Below are positions 20,650 to 29,811 of a stretch of DNA of 64,000 nucleotides, one piece after another; positions within the stretch are counted from its first letter, which is position 1; each line of letters starts with the position of its first letter. This DNA is from Methanolobus sp. (GTDB lineage: Archaea > Halobacteriota > Methanosarcinia > Methanosarcinales > Methanosarcinaceae). Location of the stretch: contig JASKKT010000003.1 in assembly GCA_030154025.1 (NCBI GenBank), positions 1-64,000 of the forward strand, given 5' to 3'. The notes beneath the pieces are model-generated. The model had not been told where the DNA came from and ran no database searches. It worked only from the letters and a program-made list of their open reading frames with translations. A program made the position numbers and the translations under genes.

Positions 20650-21573
20650 TTATGCCTCCGGGGTCAGACTGCTTATAAGGATAACATACATGATACTTCC
20701 AACAGGGATCAATGCATAGATGATCAGGTAGAGGAATATAAGCTGTGCACTGCCCATGATGGACATGATCGACATCACGACTATAAGGAATAACGGACCT
20801 GCCACAAAAGCAGTCACATAGGTCTCTCCCAGCAGGCCCAGGGTCTCAAGGAACTCTTTCTGGTTCTGCCTGTTCTCCTGCAGGTACTGGTCCGCCTTCA
20901 CCTGGAAATATGTCTCGATCTGACCACCTGAAGTAACAACGGTTATTGCTCCCTGCAGGAAGTCCTGCAGCATTAAGGAAGGAGTCGTCGCCGAGAGGTT
21001 CTTCATAGCAGTAACAAGATCATGGCCAAGTACTTCGAGATCACGCACAAGGTATCTGAATTCTACGGACACCTGCCCATATATGCTGTTATTGGCAAGA
21101 GAACGGAAAAGATCCACAGGAAGCACACCTGCACCTGACATTGCAGACATATAGTTCACAGCGTGGGGCAGCATCGTGTCGATGTTCCTCTTCCTGTCAC
21201 CGGCCATTATCACAGGATACAGCAGGAATGTCTTGTAGACCACAATAAAGACCAGGATTACAATAAGTATGCTGCCAACCAGAGCGACCAGCAGGGGTTT
21301 GTACACCATGTAAGGAGCGGTCCAGGCAGGGAGCATCAAGCGCGAGGCCCGTACATCAGGCACTCCCAGCAACGTGACAATTGCCGTAAAGCCAATAAGA
21401 GCGATAGCCGAGCAAAGAATGGAACTTAGCAGGGCACCTGACAGGTAAGTGTCGTATGCCATGTCCATTCTGTTCTTCATCAGATTATAGCGAAGACCGA
21501 AGTATTCCACTCTTCTCTTTGTATAGTACTTGCCAAAGATGTTGAATGCAAAGGTAAAATATAGGTTAGACAT
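20650..21573 (-). CDS. type IV filament platform protein (TadB/ArlJ/GspF family)
   Basis: A 307-residue membrane protein of the same family as its downstream neighbour. Hydrophobic segments are seen near residues 48-72, 95-118 and 255-300. The soluble part has MSGAGVLPVDLFRSLANN and DLEVLGHDLVTAMKNLS, matching the GspF-domain pattern. Its start overlaps the stop of the motor ATPase gene by 8 bases. Two separate platform proteins, rather than one, is the arrangement of Tad and Epd-like machines. Confidence 0.88.
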   Translation of the reverse strand: MSNLYFTFAFNIFGKYYTKRRVEYFGLRYNLMKNRMDMAYDTYLSGALLSSILCSAIALIGFTAIVTLLGVPDVRASRLMLPAWTAPYMVYKPLLVALVGSILIVILVFIVVYKTFLLYPVIMAGDRKRNIDTMLPHAVNYMSAMSGAGVLPVDLFRSLANNSIYGQVSVEFRYLVRDLEVLGHDLVTAMKNLSATTPSLMLQDFLQGAITVVTSGGQIETYFQVKADQYLQENRQNQKEFLETLGLLGETYVTAFVAGPLFLIVVMSIMSIMGSAQLIFLYLIIYALIPVGSIMYVILISSLTPEA

Positions 21574-23632
21574 ACATATCCTGCCTCACCATCTTCATCA
21601 CTGTTTCCGGTTCACGGTTGTATGCAACCACTATCTTGGCGAAGTCCCTGAAGTGAGCAACCTTCTTGTCCTTGGTCCACTCAAGGATCTCCTGGCGGCG
21701 TTTCAGCTCGTCACGTACTCTCTCCTCGGTCCATCCCCTGCTCTCCATCACGCTTTCAATGACATAGGATCTGCCGGAGTAATGGAACATGTCCCTTGCT
21801 GCGTCCCATGAGAACACATCGTTTGTCAGCAGTTCACCGGTCCTTGGATCAACGCCTACAATCTCCGTGAGCGTCTTGCACCTCCTGACACGCTTGTCCC
21901 CTACCTTGACCTGAACCTGGATAGCTATAAGATCAAGTGCCTGGATCATTATCCTGGGAACGTTGATAGGCGGGTTCTCAAGCCTGTGGATGGCCGAGGC
22001 AACCGAGTCTGCATGCATTGTGGAGAAAGTGGTATGTCCTGTTGACATCGCCTGGAAGAGCGTCAATGCCTCTACTCCTCGCACTTCACCCACAAGTATG
22101 TACTCAGGCCTCTGCCTCAGGGAGGCCCTGAGAAGCTCGTACATCTCGATCGAACCCTTGTCTGCACCTCCGAAGGACTGTCTCGTGACACCGGGGATCC
22201 AGTTGGGGTGCGACAGGTTAAGCTCCCTTGTATCCTCTATGGACACTATTTTCATTTCCGGCTGGATAAAGAGGGATACGGCGTTCATTGCAGTGGTCTT
22301 CCCTGATGCAGTGCCTCCTGCAAATATCAGGCTCTTGCTGGAGTCCACTGCCAGCCACAGGTAAGCCAGCATTGCCGTTGAGAATGTATGGAAGTCTATA
22401 AGGTTTGCAGGTGTTATGGGGTTATCCTTGAACCTCCTGATGGTGAAGGTGCTCCCACGGGTGGTTATCTCGCGCCCGAGGGTAAGCTGTATACGGGAGC
22501 CATCCGGCAGGGTTGCATCCAGTAGCGGGTTCGCTATGGAAATGTGTCTTCCACATATCTGCGCTATCTTGATGGCAAAGGAGTCGACCTCCTCGTCATC
22601 TGCGAATTCCACACTGGTGGGGATGGAGTTGTAAACCTTGTGATAGACATAGATAGGCGTGTTGGGACCGTCACATGATACATCCTCAAGATTGGGATCC
22701 CTCATAAATACGTCTATTTCGCCGTAGCCTACAAAGTTACGGACTATGTAGTACATTATCTTTTCACGTTTCTTAGGAGAGATATCGATCTGGTACTCCT
22801 GGAGATACTCCATTGTCTTTTCCCTGAGGAAACTCTCTGCGTTCTGTCGGGACACTTCCTTGAGATTTATATCGAGGGATTCGATGAACCTGATCTTTAT
22901 AGCATCCAGCAGTTCCTGTTCCTTAGGGGAAAGCCGGGGCTCCAGAGCCTGGTACTGGAACTCATGTGATTCCGGGTTGTATGCTATCCTTACATAAGCA
23001 TAAGGCGCGTTTACATCGTACAGCTCCACTTCCTTGTAAGGACTGTCTGCAGGAATGGTAAAATCAACCACAGGTCCGTGCTCTATCATATTGTAAGGAT
23101 CAATGTTGATCTTCTTCCTTGCGAAGAGCTTGTTCACGCGGTCCTTAAGGCTTTCCTTCTCTTCTTCCTCTTCAATATCTTCCTCGTCAACGACAGGCAG
23201 CTCGAAGATCTCCTTGAGTATCATTCCCCAGTAGGTCTCTTTTTCTTCGGGGAGATCCTCCTCGAAAATGTCCTCGTAGGGAAGATCTATCTTACTTTTA
23301 AGTTCCTCGACACTTACAGTCTCATCTTCAGGAAGTATGAGATTTGCAAGCTCATCCACAAAAGAATCTTCATTGATACTGGGGATGATCTCACTAGTAT
23401 TATCGTCTGACAGATCTTCAGAGGGCCTGTTATCAGAAGACATATCCTGCCCGCTGCTTTCGGAAGTGTTACCCTTTAAGATAGATAGCCGGGAGCCTGC
23501 TGTTACCTTTCCGGCTGGCTGATCGTCCTTCATGCCCTGAGCATGCTGCACGCCCTCACTACCCTGCTCCTGGTCAGAGCGCACAGAAGGGCTCGCTTTA
23601 TCAGATATATCCTTATCAGATTGATGATCCAT
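21566..23632 (-). CDS. type II/IV secretion system motor ATPase (TadA/VirB11/GspE family)
   Basis: Hexameric ATPase that drives assembly of a type IV filament or related secretion machine. Of 688 residues the first 115 or so are acidic and low-complexity (runs such as EEDIEEEEEKE lie a little further in). The core has Walker A AGGTASGKTTAMNA near residue 435. An acidic box EDTRELNLSHPNW follows near 465, then Walker B ILVGEVRG near 510 and the histidine box MSTGHTTFSTMHADS. It sits between the MinD/TadZ-like gene and the two platform proteins in one operon. The long acidic N-terminal extension is typical of archaeal members. No pilin gene is in the window, so the filament type is inferred. 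Confidence 0.93.
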   Translation of the reverse strand: MDHQSDKDISDKASPSVRSDQEQGSEGVQHAQGMKDDQPAGKVTAGSRLSILKGNTSESSGQDMSSDNRPSEDLSDDNTSEIIPSINEDSFVDELANLILPEDETVSVEELKSKIDLPYEDIFEEDLPEEKETYWGMILKEIFELPVVDEEDIEEEEEKESLKDRVNKLFARKKINIDPYNMIEHGPVVDFTIPADSPYKEVELYDVNAPYAYVRIAYNPESHEFQYQALEPRLSPKEQELLDAIKIRFIESLDINLKEVSRQNAESFLREKTMEYLQEYQIDISPKKREKIMYYIVRNFVGYGEIDVFMRDPNLEDVSCDGPNTPIYVYHKVYNSIPTSVEFADDEEVDSFAIKIAQICGRHISIANPLLDATLPDGSRIQLTLGREITTRGSTFTIRRFKDNPITPANLIDFHTFSTAMLAYLWLAVDSSKSLIFAGGTASGKTTAMNAVSLFIQPEMKIVSIEDTRELNLSHPNWIPGVTRQSFGGADKGSIEMYELLRASLRQRPEYILVGEVRGVEALTLFQAMSTGHTTFSTMHADSVASAIHRLENPPINVPRIMIQALDLIAIQVQVKVGDKRVRRCKTLTEIVGVDPRTGELLTNDVFSWDAARDMFHYSGRSYVIESVMESRGWTEERVRDELKRRQEILEWTKDKKVAHFRDFAKIVVAYNREPETVMKMVRQDMYV

Positions 23633-23654
23633 TTTATCGCCCCGTGTAAACAGA

Positions 23655-24452
23655 TCATGCGCCCTTGTTCTTGGACAAAGAGAGTCTCTTGCCCTTCTTT
23701 ATTCCTTTCTTGTCCTCTTGATAAGTTTCAACTGCAGGCACTTTTATTCCTGCCACTGATGCTGAAAGGCGATTGAATCCCACTGAGACGGGGGAGCCCG
23801 GGTATTTGACCACAACAGGAGCCTTAAAAGCCATGGACTTCTTGACGCTGACATCCTCAGGCAGGTTCTCAAGCATCTTGACACCGAGGGTGCCCTCTAT
23901 CCTTTCTGCATTAAGTTCATTGGAGGTTACTGCGCTCCGGTTCAGGAAAAAGCCAAGGAAGGGCTTGTTCATGGATTCGGCAATAGTCTTTACCTTCATC
24001 GCACCTGCAAGGGAAGCAATGTCAGGGTTCATGACAATTATAAGTTCATCTGCAAGGGATATCGCTGAAACGGAATTCTTGGTGATACCCGTGGGAGAGT
24101 CAATTATTATGAAATCGTAGCTTTCCCTGAGACTTTCCACTACATCAGCCAGCTTATCGGGGTCCGTATTAAGGAAACTCTGCAGGGATATGCTGCCCGG
24201 TATGACCTTCATGTTGTTAGGCCCATCATATATGGCATCTTTGGCATCAGCGTTACCTGCGAGGACATCGTGCAGTGTGGCTTTGGATGTTTCAATGCCA
24301 AGCATAAGCCCAACTGTCGGCATTCCTATATCCGCATCAATGAGAAGTGTCTTCTTGGCAAAACCTGCGATTGCAGCACCAATGTTTATTGAAACAGTAG
24401 TCGAACCGGTACCACCTTTTCCGGAGATGGCAGTATATATCTTTGCAGTCAT
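23655..24452 (-). CDS. MinD/ParA-like ATPase of TadZ/CpaE type
   Basis: A 265-residue P-loop ATPase of the MinD/ParA superfamily. The opening KIYTAISGKGGTGSTTVSINIG keeps the N-terminal signature lysine of the deviant Walker A, but has serine where MinD has the second lysine (KGGTGST in place of KGGVGKT). This is a feature of CpaE/TadZ-type pilus proteins. The switch region FIIIDSPTGITKNSV is intact. I moved the start to the ATG at 24452, with GGGGTG five bases upstream. As first gene of the filament operon it probably positions the machine at a cell site, as TadZ does. Alternative: a plain MinD paralogue. Confidence 0.82.
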   Translation of the reverse strand: MTAKIYTAISGKGGTGSTTVSINIGAAIAGFAKKTLLIDADIGMPTVGLMLGIETSKATLHDVLAGNADAKDAIYDGPNNMKVIPGSISLQSFLNTDPDKLADVVESLRESYDFIIIDSPTGITKNSVSAISLADELIIVMNPDIASLAGAMKVKTIAESMNKPFLGFFLNRSAVTSNELNAERIEGTLGVKMLENLPEDVSVKKSMAFKAPVVVKYPGSPVSVGFNRLSASVAGIKVPAVETYQEDKKGIKKGKRLSLSKNKGA

Positions 24453-24659
24453 TGAGCACCCCTTTATAAATATTAGTGAGTAGTTTTCTGTGTCGACCGG
24501 ATAGGCCAGCATACCTCAAATATAAATATATTTATTAAAATAAGGTATTGTAAATATAAAAAGATACCTATGAAAGCATCAAGAGTTATAAAGGAGCACT
24601 TTCAGCAAACCAGGCAATATAAACAAGCAGTATTATACTATAATACAAGAAGGAGGATC

Positions 24660-25181
24660 ATGGAAGGAAAGAATGTGAAGGATGTTAAGCTCTTCATTTA
24701 TCACGCAAGCCAGTGTGATCCGAAGAAGTGCACAGGAAAGAAAATGGCACGTTTTGAGCTTGCCCGCCTTTTTGAACAGGTGAACAGGATACCACGGGAG
24801 TCCATTTTACTGGACCCCATGGCTGAGAAAACTCTCTCTCCCGAGGATAATGCCAGAAAGGGAATAACTGTGCTTGATTGCTCATGGGAGCACGTGGAGG
24901 AGGTCTTCCCCCAGCTTGTCAGGCTCAACCTCCAGCACCGTGCGCTGCCTTACCTGGTTGCAGGCAACCCCGTGAATTTTGGCAGGCCGTTCAAGCTCAC
25001 ATCTGCAGAAGCCTTTGCCGCCGCCCTGTACATCCTTGGCCATGAAAGACAGGCCCAGGCAATCATGGACAAGTTCAACTGGGGACACACTTTCCTTGAG
25101 CTGAACCACGAGCCACTTGAGGAATACTCCAGGGCAAAGGACAGTAAGGAAGTACTGCAAATCCAGAGTGAGTACATGTAA
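24660..25181 (+). CDS. tsr3: Tsr3, rRNA aminocarboxypropyltransferase (DUF367)
   Basis: Tsr3 transfers the aminocarboxypropyl group from S-adenosylmethionine to a conserved small-subunit rRNA nucleotide, a late ribosome maturation step. The 173-residue protein starts at the ATG at 24660, directly after AAGGAGGATC, not at the track start 90 bases upstream. Diagnostic segments are [21 protein letters not shown] near the N-terminus, [12 protein letters not shown] and [23 protein letters not shown]. Length fits archaeal Tsr3. It is followed by a LOG-like gene after 19 bases. Confidence 0.93.
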   Translation: MEGKNVKDVKLFIYHASQCDPKKCTGKKMARFELARLFEQVNRIPRESILLDPMAEKTLSPEDNARKGITVLDCSWEHVEEVFPQLVRLNLQHRALPYLVAGNPVNFGRPFKLTSAEAFAAALYILGHERQAQAIMDKFNWGHTFLELNHEPLEEYSRAKDSKEVLQIQSEYM

Positions 25182-25200
25182 CAGGAGGAATGGAAGACCC

Positions 25201-25656
25201 ATGAGGCTGCAGATAGGAGTGATAGGCGCGGGTGCGTGTGGCGAGGCAGTCGAGAAGGCAGCAGAGGAAGTGGGAAGAGAGATAGCAAAAAGGAACGCTT
25301 TCCTTATATGTGGAGGACGCGGTGGAGTAATGGAGGCTGCCGCGAGGGGAGCTAAAATGGAGGGTGGGACCACCGTAGGGATACTTCCCGGGGATAACCG
25401 CCGTGATGCAAACCCATTCATAGATATTTTAATACTGAGCAACATGGGACATGCCCGCAATGCCATCATAGCTCAGTCATGCGACGTGTTGATAGCTATT
25501 GGAGGAGAGTACGGGACACTGTCCGAGATAGCGCTTGCCCTGAAAATGGGTAAAAAGGTAGTGACTTTACGGTCAAAATGGGAAATAGAAGGAACTGTAA
25601 AAGCCTGCAATCCCATGGAGGCTGTCGGACTGGCAATGGATGGCCCGGATATTTGA
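25201..25656 (+). CDS. LOG/DprA-like Rossmann protein (TIGR00725 family)
   Basis: A 151-residue protein related to the lysine-decarboxylase-like (LOG) family of nucleotide-binding Rossmann folds. The sequence CGGRGGVMEAAARGAKMEGG is close to the PGGxGT-type motif region of that family, and AIGGEYGTLSEIALALKMGKKVV forms the second half. The glutamate in GGEYGT aligns with the catalytic position of phosphoribohydrolases, but the activity of this short subfamily is unproven. Start at 25201 removes 28 non-conserved residues of the track ORF. It probably shares a transcript with tsr3. Confidence 0.85.
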   Translation: MRLQIGVIGAGACGEAVEKAAEEVGREIAKRNAFLICGGRGGVMEAAARGAKMEGGTTVGILPGDNRRDANPFIDILILSNMGHARNAIIAQSCDVLIAIGGEYGTLSEIALALKMGKKVVTLRSKWEIEGTVKACNPMEAVGLAMDGPDI

Positions 25657-25692
25657 TCGGTGTATACTCTGACAGTTCTTATGATATGACGG

Positions 25693-26457
25693 TCAGAACT
25701 CCATTATGATTCCCAGCGGACAGTGATCGGAACCCTGGACATCCGGCATTATGAAAGAGTCGCGGATGTTCTCCATGGCGTTCTCGCTTGCATAGAAGTA
25801 ATCTATCCTCCATCCCACGTTGCGTGCCCTTGCCCCTGCCCTGACGCTCCACCAGGTATACTGGCCCGGCTCCGGGTGGAAGAACCTGAAGGTATCCACA
25901 TATCCCTGCGAGAGGAACTTGTCTATCCATGCCCTCTCTTCCGGCAGGAAGCCAGAGATGGTCTCGTTCTCCTTAGGGCGGGCCAGATCGATCTCCCTGT
26001 GGGCGGTGTTCACGTCACCGCATATTATGAGCTTGCGCCCCTGTCCTTTCAGTTCGCGGGCATATTCCAGGAAAGCATCGTAGAATTCCATTTTGTAATC
26101 CAGCCTTTCCTGGGAGGCCTTACCATTGGGGAAGTATATGTTGAACAGCACGAACTGCCCGTAATCTGCTATCAGTACCCGGCCCTCACTATCGAACTTA
26201 GGGATCCCGAAACCGCACTTCACACTTAAAGGCTCCCTTTTGGTGTATATGGCCACACCGCTGTAGCCTTTCTTTTCAGCAGAGGAGAAATAACTGTGAT
26301 AACCCTGCACTTCAGTGAACCCGGAACCGAGCTGTTCTTTCTGGGCCTTTGTTTCCTGGATGCACAGGATATCAGCCTGTTCCTGCTGTATCCATTCAAA
26401 AAAGCCTTTTTTCTGCACGGACCTGATGCCGTTGACATTCCATGAGATTATCTTCAT
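25693..26457 (-). CDS. xth: exodeoxyribonuclease III (AP endonuclease)
   Basis: Exonuclease III family enzyme that cuts at abasic sites in base excision repair. The 254-residue protein begins [13 protein letters not shown], the standard family N-terminus, so I start it at 26457 rather than at 26493. Metal-binding and catalytic motifs follow in order: LCIQETKAQ (Glu ligand), [23 protein letters not shown] (Asp-Asn pair), [23 protein letters not shown] and the C-terminal GSDHCPLGI with catalytic His. It converges on the LOG-like gene. Confidence 0.96.
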   Translation of the reverse strand: MKIISWNVNGIRSVQKKGFFEWIQQEQADILCIQETKAQKEQLGSGFTEVQGYHSYFSSAEKKGYSGVAIYTKREPLSVKCGFGIPKFDSEGRVLIADYGQFVLFNIYFPNGKASQERLDYKMEFYDAFLEYARELKGQGRKLIICGDVNTAHREIDLARPKENETISGFLPEERAWIDKFLSQGYVDTFRFFHPEPGQYTWWSVRAGARARNVGWRIDYFYASENAMENIRDSFIMPDVQGSDHCPLGIIMEF

Positions 26458-26551
26458 TTTTTCCATAGTGACCCATGTACAAATGGACCTCATATATTAA
26501 AACCGATGGGAAGGATGCATTATAGAGACTTAGGAAAAATGAATGGATTTT

Positions 26552-26835
26552 TCACAGATTACAATAGACTTGCGTTGTGCATTTGGTTTTGAACTTTTGA
26601 TTCACCTTGATCTTGGCTAATTTCCGGTTTCCAGTTATCAGAGGGTCCCTCTTTTCACATAAGTTTCTGGATTGGATCTTGTAGGTCTTCCTCTTTTTCT
26701 TTTCTGAGTGTTCCCGATATTGATGGGTATGTTACTCTTGATCGCTCTGGACCTTAGATACTGTCTTATCTTCACATCATCATAAGCCGGATCTGCCAGA
26801 ACTTCTAGTGGTCTTGTTCTTGGTCTTCCATCGGT
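26552..26835 (-). pseudogene. C-terminal remnant of an IS transposase (DDE type)
   Basis: Reading the minus strand gives RPLEVLADPAYDDVKIRQYLRS, then SNIPINIGNTQKRKRGRPTRSNPETYVKRGTL and a stop. In the next frame LITGNRKLAKIKVNQKFK continues to a second stop. The first block resembles the end of the catalytic domain of IS4/IS5-like transposases (DxAYD, RSRxIKxNIPI, RGRP). The second resembles the C-terminal xTGxRKLA region. There is no upstream half and no visible inverted repeats, and a frameshift separates the parts. It abuts the permease remnant, suggesting that an insertion broke that gene. The ORF track does not show it. Confidence 0.65.
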
Positions 26836-26847
26836 TCATAAGGATCC

Positions 26848-27616
26848 ACAGGACATTCGAAACGCCTTCCAATGCAATACTTGTCACAGGCATTATTATG
26901 ATCCTGCTGCTGTTCCTGTTCGACATATAGCAGCTGGCAAGGCTCGGAGGAAGCCTTATACTGTCACCGCTTCTGGGGGTGCTGCCCCTGTTCTTTGCAC
27001 TCATCGTGGTGTTTGCAGGTGTGGGCTGGTTCAGGTATTACGGAAGGGGGAAGGCCATGCCCGGATACAACCTGTTCGACCTGCTGGAAAACACAATCGA
27101 GCAACCTGCCATTAAGACCGGGCCTTTTGACAAGGTACTCGTGCCCATATCCAATCCCAGGCACGAGCGCAATCTGCTTAAACTGGCGGACTGCCTGGGA
27201 AGTGAGATGATCGGGCTTCACGTGATCAAAGTACAAGCCATACAAGCCTGCAAGTGGCCCACGAGACATACCATGACAGGCACATGGCAATGGATTTCAG
27301 CTTCAGGAGGGAGTTCGACAGGTATCCTGCGATCCTTGGCCACAAGAGGGACTACATAGTTGCTTTTGACCATGACATAGCAAACCCGATAATAGAGCAG
27401 GCAGAGATCGAGAATGTTGACAGCATAATCATGGGATGGCACGAGTCAAGCAGGTTCCAGTACTCCCTTGGTGAAGTCGCAAGCCAGGTGCTTACTTACT
27501 CTAAAAGGCAGATCCTGCTTATGAAAGGATACTTTCCTGGCAGGATCAGCAAGATCCTTGTCGCATACAACGGGAAAGAAAACGCTGTATACGGTCTCCA
27601 TCTTGCAAAGAGACTG
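26848..27616 (+). pseudogene. remnant of amino-acid permease with C-terminal UspA domains
   Basis: The plus strand reads HRTFETPSNAILVTGIIMILLLFLFDI, then TAG, then QLARLGGSLILSPLLGVLPLFFALIVVFAGVGWFRYYGRG. This matches the last membrane helices of an APC-family transporter. A cytoplasmic universal-stress domain follows (FDKVLVPISNPRHERNLLKLADCLGSEMIGLHVIKV). The frame then shifts near 27240 and the rest of that domain continues in another frame (VAHETYHDRHMAMDFSFRREFDRYP). A second UspA start, ISKILVAYNGKENAVYGLHLAKRLA, is cut off. An in-frame stop, a frameshift and loss of both ends mark this as a dead gene. Confidence 0.75.
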
Positions 27617-27883
27617 GCCTGCCAGGCCTCTGAATCTCCACTGTTGATTTCCTTTCCTGCTGCTTTTGTATGCAAACCTGATAAACATTGCCTGTTCCTG
27701 CTAATGGTTCCCTTTCCTGTAATTTTCCTGTAAGATACTCGGTCTGGCCCTGACCTGGTCGTGATCTGGCCCTCACAATAAACCCGATTAATTGATGTTA
27801 CCTGAAACGGGCAATTAATTATTAACTAATAATAGCCTTTAAGTAATAATAAATACTATTTACAATTACATATCAAACAATAT

Positions 27884-28326
27884 ATGCTTGAAAAAAGCAG
27901 AATCAAGAGAAGAACATACAGGAAGGATTACAGACGGATACAGAAGGCATCAAATACACAAATCAAAGGATAGAGATCCTGAGCTTCCTCAGGGAGTTTG
28001 ACGGGCATCCTACTGTTGATGACGTGTATGAAGAAGTTAGGAAAAAACTGACCAGAATAAGCAAGGCAACTGTATATAGCAATCTGAAGTTCCTGACCCA
28101 AAAAGGTCTGATCAAAGAGGTGAACATCAAGGGAGTTTCCAGGTTCGAGGCAAATCTTGTACCGCATCACCACATCATCTGCATTGGATGTGGGAAAATA
28201 TCTGATTACGAATCAGAAGAACTGACAGCTCACTCACTTAGGATATCTGATGAGATAGAAGGCTTTAAAGTAGAAAGTACCGACACAAATTTCTACGGAT
28301 TTTGTAAAGAATGTATGGAGGATTAA
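27884..28326 (+). CDS. Fur/PerR family metalloregulator, apparent frameshift near N-terminus
   Basis: A Fur-family repressor, probably PerR-like. The winged helix (RIEILSFLREFDGHPTVDDVYEEVRKK, then ISKATVYSNLKFLTQKGLI) is followed by the metal/dimer domain with HHHIICIGCG and the C-terminal CKECMED. The two CxxC pairs form the structural zinc site. The track ORF starts at an internal GTG (28024) and lacks the first helices. The only ATG, at 27884, is in another frame. Adding one A to the A6 run at 27891-27896 joins them as MLEKKQNQEKNIQEGLQTDT. Its stop is two bases before the peroxiredoxin start, so the regulator probably controls that operon and itself. Function call confident; 5' end uncertain. 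Confidence 0.8.
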
Positions 28327-28328
28327 GT

Positions 28329-29000
28329 ATGGAGGAAGTATGCACAATGCCGCTTATAGGCGACGATGCACCGACATTTACGGCAAAGACCACCATGGGA
28401 GAGGTCAATTTCCCGAAGGACTACAAAGGCAAGTGGGTCATTCTCTTCAGCCACCCGGCAGACTTCACGCCTGTGTGTACCACTGAGTTCATGACATTTG
28501 CAAGCATGCATGAGGATTTCAGGGCATTGAACTGTGAGCTCATCGGCCTGTCCATCGACAGCATCTACGCTCACATCGCATGGCTGCGCACTATAAAGGA
28601 GAAGATCCAGTATAAAGGTATGAAGGATGTGGAGGTCACCTTCCCCGTCATTGAGGATCTCAAGATGACCGTTGCCAAAAAGTTCGGCATGCTCCAGCCA
28701 GGTGCCTCAGACACTCAGGCAGTGCGTGCAGTGTTCTTCATTGACCCGAAGGCCAAGATCAGGGCCATACTCTATTATCCGCTCTCAAACGGCAGGAACA
28801 TGGACGAGGTCAAGAGACTGCTCGTGGCCATGCAGAAGTCTGATGCCGAGGGTGTGGCAACACCAGCGAACTGGCAACCTGGGGAAGATGTGATCATCCC
28901 GCCACCGGGATCATGCGGAGTTGCAAAGGAGAGAGTGGAGTCCAAGGATGCAGATAAGTACTGCCTTGACTGGTTCATGTGCTTCAAGAAACAATCTTAA
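28329..29000 (+). CDS. peroxiredoxin (AhpC/Prx6 type)
   Basis: Thiol peroxidase that reduces hydrogen peroxide and organic peroxides. The 223-residue protein has the catalytic motif HPADFTPVCTTEF near residue 45-57, and the long C-terminal domain of the Prx6/archaeal 2-Cys group. Additional cysteines occur in GSCGVAKE and DKYCLDWFMCF. I start at the ATG at 28329 (GGAGG seven bases upstream); a second ATG at 28347, where the conserved MPLIGDDAPTF begins, also follows a GGAGG and may be the true start. It lies directly downstream of the Fur/PerR gene and upstream of a Dps-like ferritin. Confidence 0.95.
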   Translation: MEEVCTMPLIGDDAPTFTAKTTMGEVNFPKDYKGKWVILFSHPADFTPVCTTEFMTFASMHEDFRALNCELIGLSIDSIYAHIAWLRTIKEKIQYKGMKDVEVTFPVIEDLKMTVAKKFGMLQPGASDTQAVRAVFFIDPKAKIRAILYYPLSNGRNMDEVKRLLVAMQKSDAEGVATPANWQPGEDVIIPPPGSCGVAKERVESKDADKYCLDWFMCFKKQS

Positions 29001-29045
29001 ATAGTTTACTGAACAATATAACAGAATATTAGAAGGTGACGTAAA

Positions 29046-29549
29046 ATGGGAACAAAGGGAATCCAGTTGCTCGAAAACCTCGGCGTGGATGTCAACGACC
29101 TGATCGAATCACTGAACAAGGCCCTGGCAGATGAATGGCTTGCATACTACCAGTACTGGATAGGAGCAAAGGTCATCAAGGGACCCATGAAAGAGGAGGC
29201 TGCAGCCGAACTTATCCAGCATGCCACTGATGAGCTCCGGCACGCGGACATGGTCGCCGCAAGGATCATTCAGCTTGGAGGGATCCCCATACTCTCACCG
29301 GATGAATGGAAGAAGATGTCAAACTGCGGATACGACGCTCCGGCAGACCCCTTTGTCAAAAGGGTCCTTGAGCAGAATATCAAGGGCGAACAGTGTGCCA
29401 TCCAGACCTATAACTCCATACTGAACAAGGTCAAGGATAAGGACCCTGTGACCTACAATATGGTGCTCCAGATACTGACAGATGAGATCGAGCACGAAGA
29501 TGACCTTCAGGCAGTTCTCGAAGACATCGAACTTCTCCAGCAGAAATAA
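29046..29549 (+). CDS. Dps-like ferritin (DPSL/thioferritin type)
   Basis: A 167-residue four-helix-bundle ferritin-like protein that should oxidise and store iron at the expense of peroxide. The di-iron ligands are recognisable: Glu30, Glu63 and His66 (DELRHAD), Glu115, and Glu147 with His150 (DEIEHED). Cys94 (SNCGYDAP) and Cys117 (KGEQCAIQTY) form the cysteine pair that defines the archaeal Dps-like or thioferritin group near the metal site. AAGGTGA precedes the start. Its place after the PerR-peroxiredoxin pair supports a role in peroxide defence. Alternative names used for such genes are bacterioferritin or rubrerythrin-like protein. Confidence 0.88.
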   Translation: MGTKGIQLLENLGVDVNDLIESLNKALADEWLAYYQYWIGAKVIKGPMKEEAAAELIQHATDELRHADMVAARIIQLGGIPILSPDEWKKMSNCGYDAPADPFVKRVLEQNIKGEQCAIQTYNSILNKVKDKDPVTYNMVLQILTDEIEHEDDLQAVLEDIELLQQK

Positions 29550-29575
29550 ATATGAAATAACCCGGGGTGGGCTTA

Positions 29576-29626
29576 TAAGGCCATCCCTCTTATGGCCTAT
29601 GACCTGAGGGGAGGCTTCACTTTTTT
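29576..29626 (+). terminator. candidate terminator after the Dps-like gene
   Basis: AGGCCAT-CCCTCTT-ATGGCCT is a perfect 7-bp stem 30 bases after the ferritin stop. It is followed after a G-rich spacer by a run of six T residues at 29621-29626. The T-run is not immediately adjacent, so confidence is moderate. Confidence 0.45.
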
Positions 29627-29811
29627 ACATTAGATTTTAGACGGAAATTCTGTTTTGTCCTAAGTTCTGCTTGCGATAAGTATATTTAGCAGAATGATTT
29701 TTAGATTTAAAAGTTGGAAAACCGCTCAAAACAAAAAACCTTTTTGCGGATTTCAGGCTTTAACAACGGTCTAGAATTCATTCATCTCATGAGAGGGACT
29801 TTGGAGATAAC

